NCBI GenBank assembly: GCA_003164275.1
Contig: PLSY01000298.1
Location: 1-6,437, forward strand
DNA length: 6,437 bases
From: Acidimicrobiaceae bacterium
GTDB lineage: Bacteria; Actinomycetota; Acidimicrobiia; Acidimicrobiales; RAAP-2
Direction: 5' to 3'
Numbering within the stretch: the first letter of the stretch is position 1; each line of letters begins with the position of its first letter. Both the position numbers and the translations under genes were made by a program. Shown here piece after piece: positions 5,495 through 6,437 of this stretch. Under the pieces are notes generated by a model that saw only the letters and a list, made by a program, of their open reading frames with translations, made no database searches and was not told the origin of the DNA.

Positions 5495-5526
5495 ACGTTG
5501 CGGTTGGCTGCCATCAACCGCAACGT
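5495..5526. repeat. Perfect inverted repeat with 12-bp arms
   Basis: ACGTTGCGGTTG (5495-5506) and CAACCGCAACGT (5515-5526) are exact reverse complements around an 8-base spacer (GCTGCCAT). The repeat lies between the divergent regulator and pgi genes and touches the candidate minus-strand -10 box TAACGT. No T-tract follows on either strand. It could be a dimeric repressor operator or an RNA hairpin. Confidence 0.75.
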
Positions 5527-5544
5527 TATGAAGCCCAGGTGAAC
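5523..5544 (-). promoter_or_regulatory. PHO-box-like direct-repeat unit
   Basis: On the minus strand GTTCACCTGGG (5544-5534) fits every position of the 11-nt PHO-box unit known from Streptomyces PhoP, G(G/T)TCAYYYR(G/C)G. The following 11-mer, CTTCATAACGT (5533-5523), keeps only the TTCAT core, so the second repeat is weak. The site overlaps a possible -10 box and lies upstream of the response-regulator gene. Confidence 0.35.
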
Positions 5545-5629
5545 ATCACGCGATCGCTCGGTCATCGGAAGATGAATGGTGGGTAATCTTCTGGCTCGGC
5601 AGCAATTTGATCGAACAGTGGGTGTGGGC

Positions 5630-6437
5630 ATGAGCGAAGCAGACGGAGTGGTGGACATCCCCGCCACTGAGGAATGGCAGCGGCTGGTCGACCACTTCGG
5701 TGAGGTCGGCCACTTGCATCTGCGTGACCTCTTCGCCGCCGACCCGACGCGCGGTACCACCATGGCCGTGTCGGCCGCAGACCTGTACCTCGACTACTCG
5801 AAGCACCGGGCCACCCGGGCCACCATCGATGCCCTGATGGCCGTGGCCCGGCGGGCCGGGCTGGAGGATCGGCGCGACGCCATGTTCGCCGGCGCCCACA
5901 TCAACACGACGGAGGATCGGGCCGTCCTCCACGTTGCCCTGCGCATGCCCGAGGGAACGTCCCTCGAAGTCGACGGCCAGGATGTGGTGGCAGACGTCCA
6001 CGACGTGCTCGACCGCATGGGGGAGGTAGCCGAGCGCATTCGCTCGGGCGAGTGGACCGGCGCTACCGGCCAGAGGATCTCGGCCGTCGTCAACATAGGC
6101 ATCGGGGGCTCGGACCTCGGTCCGGCCATGGCCTACGAGGCCCTGGCCGACTATGCCAGCGCGGACATCGTCTGTCGCTTCGTGTCCAACATCGACCCGG
6201 TCGACCTCTACAACAAGATCCGGGACCTCGACCCGGCGAGCACCCTCTTTGTGATCAGCTCGAAGACCTTCACGACCTTGGAGACCCTGACCAACGCATC
6301 GGCGGCCCGTCGCTGGCTGCTCGACGGGCTGGGCCGGGGTGACGAGGCCGTGGCCAAGCACTTCGTCGCCGTGTCCACCAACGAGGAGGGTGTCAAGAAA
6401 TTCGGCATCGACCCGGCCAACATGTTCGGCTTCTGGG
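5630..6437 (+). CDS. pgi: Glucose-6-phosphate isomerase (N-terminal part)
   Basis: The first 269 codons of a gene that runs off the right edge, about half of the usual 540-550 residues. The enzyme interconverts glucose 6-phosphate and fructose 6-phosphate in the cytoplasm for glycolysis and gluconeogenesis. Visible family features are the [13 protein letters not shown] segment (30-42), [18 protein letters not shown] (88-105), the first sugar-phosphate-domain loop [12 protein letters not shown] (154-165) and the phosphate-binding [10 protein letters not shown] (210-219). The reading frame is intact throughout. ATG 5630 is chosen because the translation then starts like other PGI proteins. GTG 5618 and 5624 and ATG 5576 are in frame upstream, with a stop at 5573-5575, and no start has a strong Shine-Dalgarno. 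The gene is transcribed away from the response regulator across a structured intergenic region. Catalytic residues of the second half lie beyond the window. Confidence 0.95.
   Translation, partial: MSEADGVVDIPATEEWQRLVDHFGEVGHLHLRDLFAADPTRGTTMAVSAADLYLDYSKHRATRATIDALMAVARRAGLEDRRDAMFAGAHINTTEDRAVLHVALRMPEGTSLEVDGQDVVADVHDVLDRMGEVAERIRSGEWTGATGQRISAVVNIGIGGSDLGPAMAYEALADYASADIVCRFVSNIDPVDLYNKIRDLDPASTLFVISSKTFTTLETLTNASAARRWLLDGLGRGDEAVAKHFVAVSTNEEGVKKFGIDPANMFGFW

Larger units (their letters stand above)
5282..5629. other. Divergent intergenic region between the response regulator gene and pgi
   Basis: About 350 bases carry no credible gene. Short open frames here give Arg/Pro/Ser-rich translations without domain character. 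No TA dinucleotide occurs from 5282 to 5525, so no TAnnnT -10 box can lie in that stretch on either strand. Candidate -10 boxes are TAACGT at 5528-5523 on the minus strand, which would give the regulator a long leader, and TAATCT at 5584-5589 on the plus strand for pgi. Neither has a recognisable -35. The region also has a seven-G run (5393-5399) and strong inverted repeats listed separately. Confidence 0.6.

Noticed and set aside
5546..6361. 271-residue minus-strand open frame
   Set aside because: It is antisense to pgi, whose plus-strand frame carries clear isomerase motifs.
3539..6437. Functional link between the fluoride operon and pgi through glycolysis
   Set aside because: Fluoride inhibits enolase, but the genes are on opposite strands, separated by the regulator, and share no visible control element.

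Overview
The window looks chromosomal and GC-rich. Frequent GTG starts, weak Shine-Dalgarno sequences and two TAGnCT-type -10 boxes (one placed to give a leaderless mRNA) point to an actinobacterium, possibly of the Acidimicrobiia type. That placement rests on style and remembered resemblance, not on a search. No mobile element, CRISPR array, tRNA or rRNA was seen.

Left part (1-3503, + strand). The last 56 codons of pstB, the phosphate ABC transporter ATPase, are followed by a 161-base gap holding an exact 12-bp tandem repeat and a TAGGCT -10 box. Next come two genes 3 nt apart. The first encodes a response-regulator receiver fused to a cysteine-less thioredoxin-like domain and a thioredoxin-reductase-like flavoprotein. 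The second encodes a histidine kinase with an N-terminal CRP-like cyclic-nucleotide-binding fold. Together they look like a two-component pathway whose output is a redox flavoenzyme rather than a DNA-binding protein. No CxxC pair is present anywhere in the flavoprotein, so classical disulfide reduction is unlikely.

Middle (3497-4510, - strand). This is a complete fluoride-resistance operon: a -35/-10 promoter, a fluoride (crcB-motif) riboswitch at the predicted 5' end of the RNA, a GC-rich expression platform whose hairpin covers the ribosome-binding site, then two crcB genes overlapping by 4 nt. Charge distribution predicts opposite membrane topologies for the two CrcB proteins, as expected of an antiparallel heterodimer. 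An inverted repeat lies between this operon and the convergent kinase gene.

Right part (4535-6437). An OmpR/PhoB-type response regulator gene on the - strand has no kinase partner in view. It diverges from pgi (glucose-6-phosphate isomerase, + strand), which runs off the window. The roughly 350-base divergent intergenic region is unusually structured. It has a perfect 12-bp-arm inverted repeat, a long bulged hairpin with alternative pairings, and an 11-mer matching the actinobacterial PHO-box consensus.
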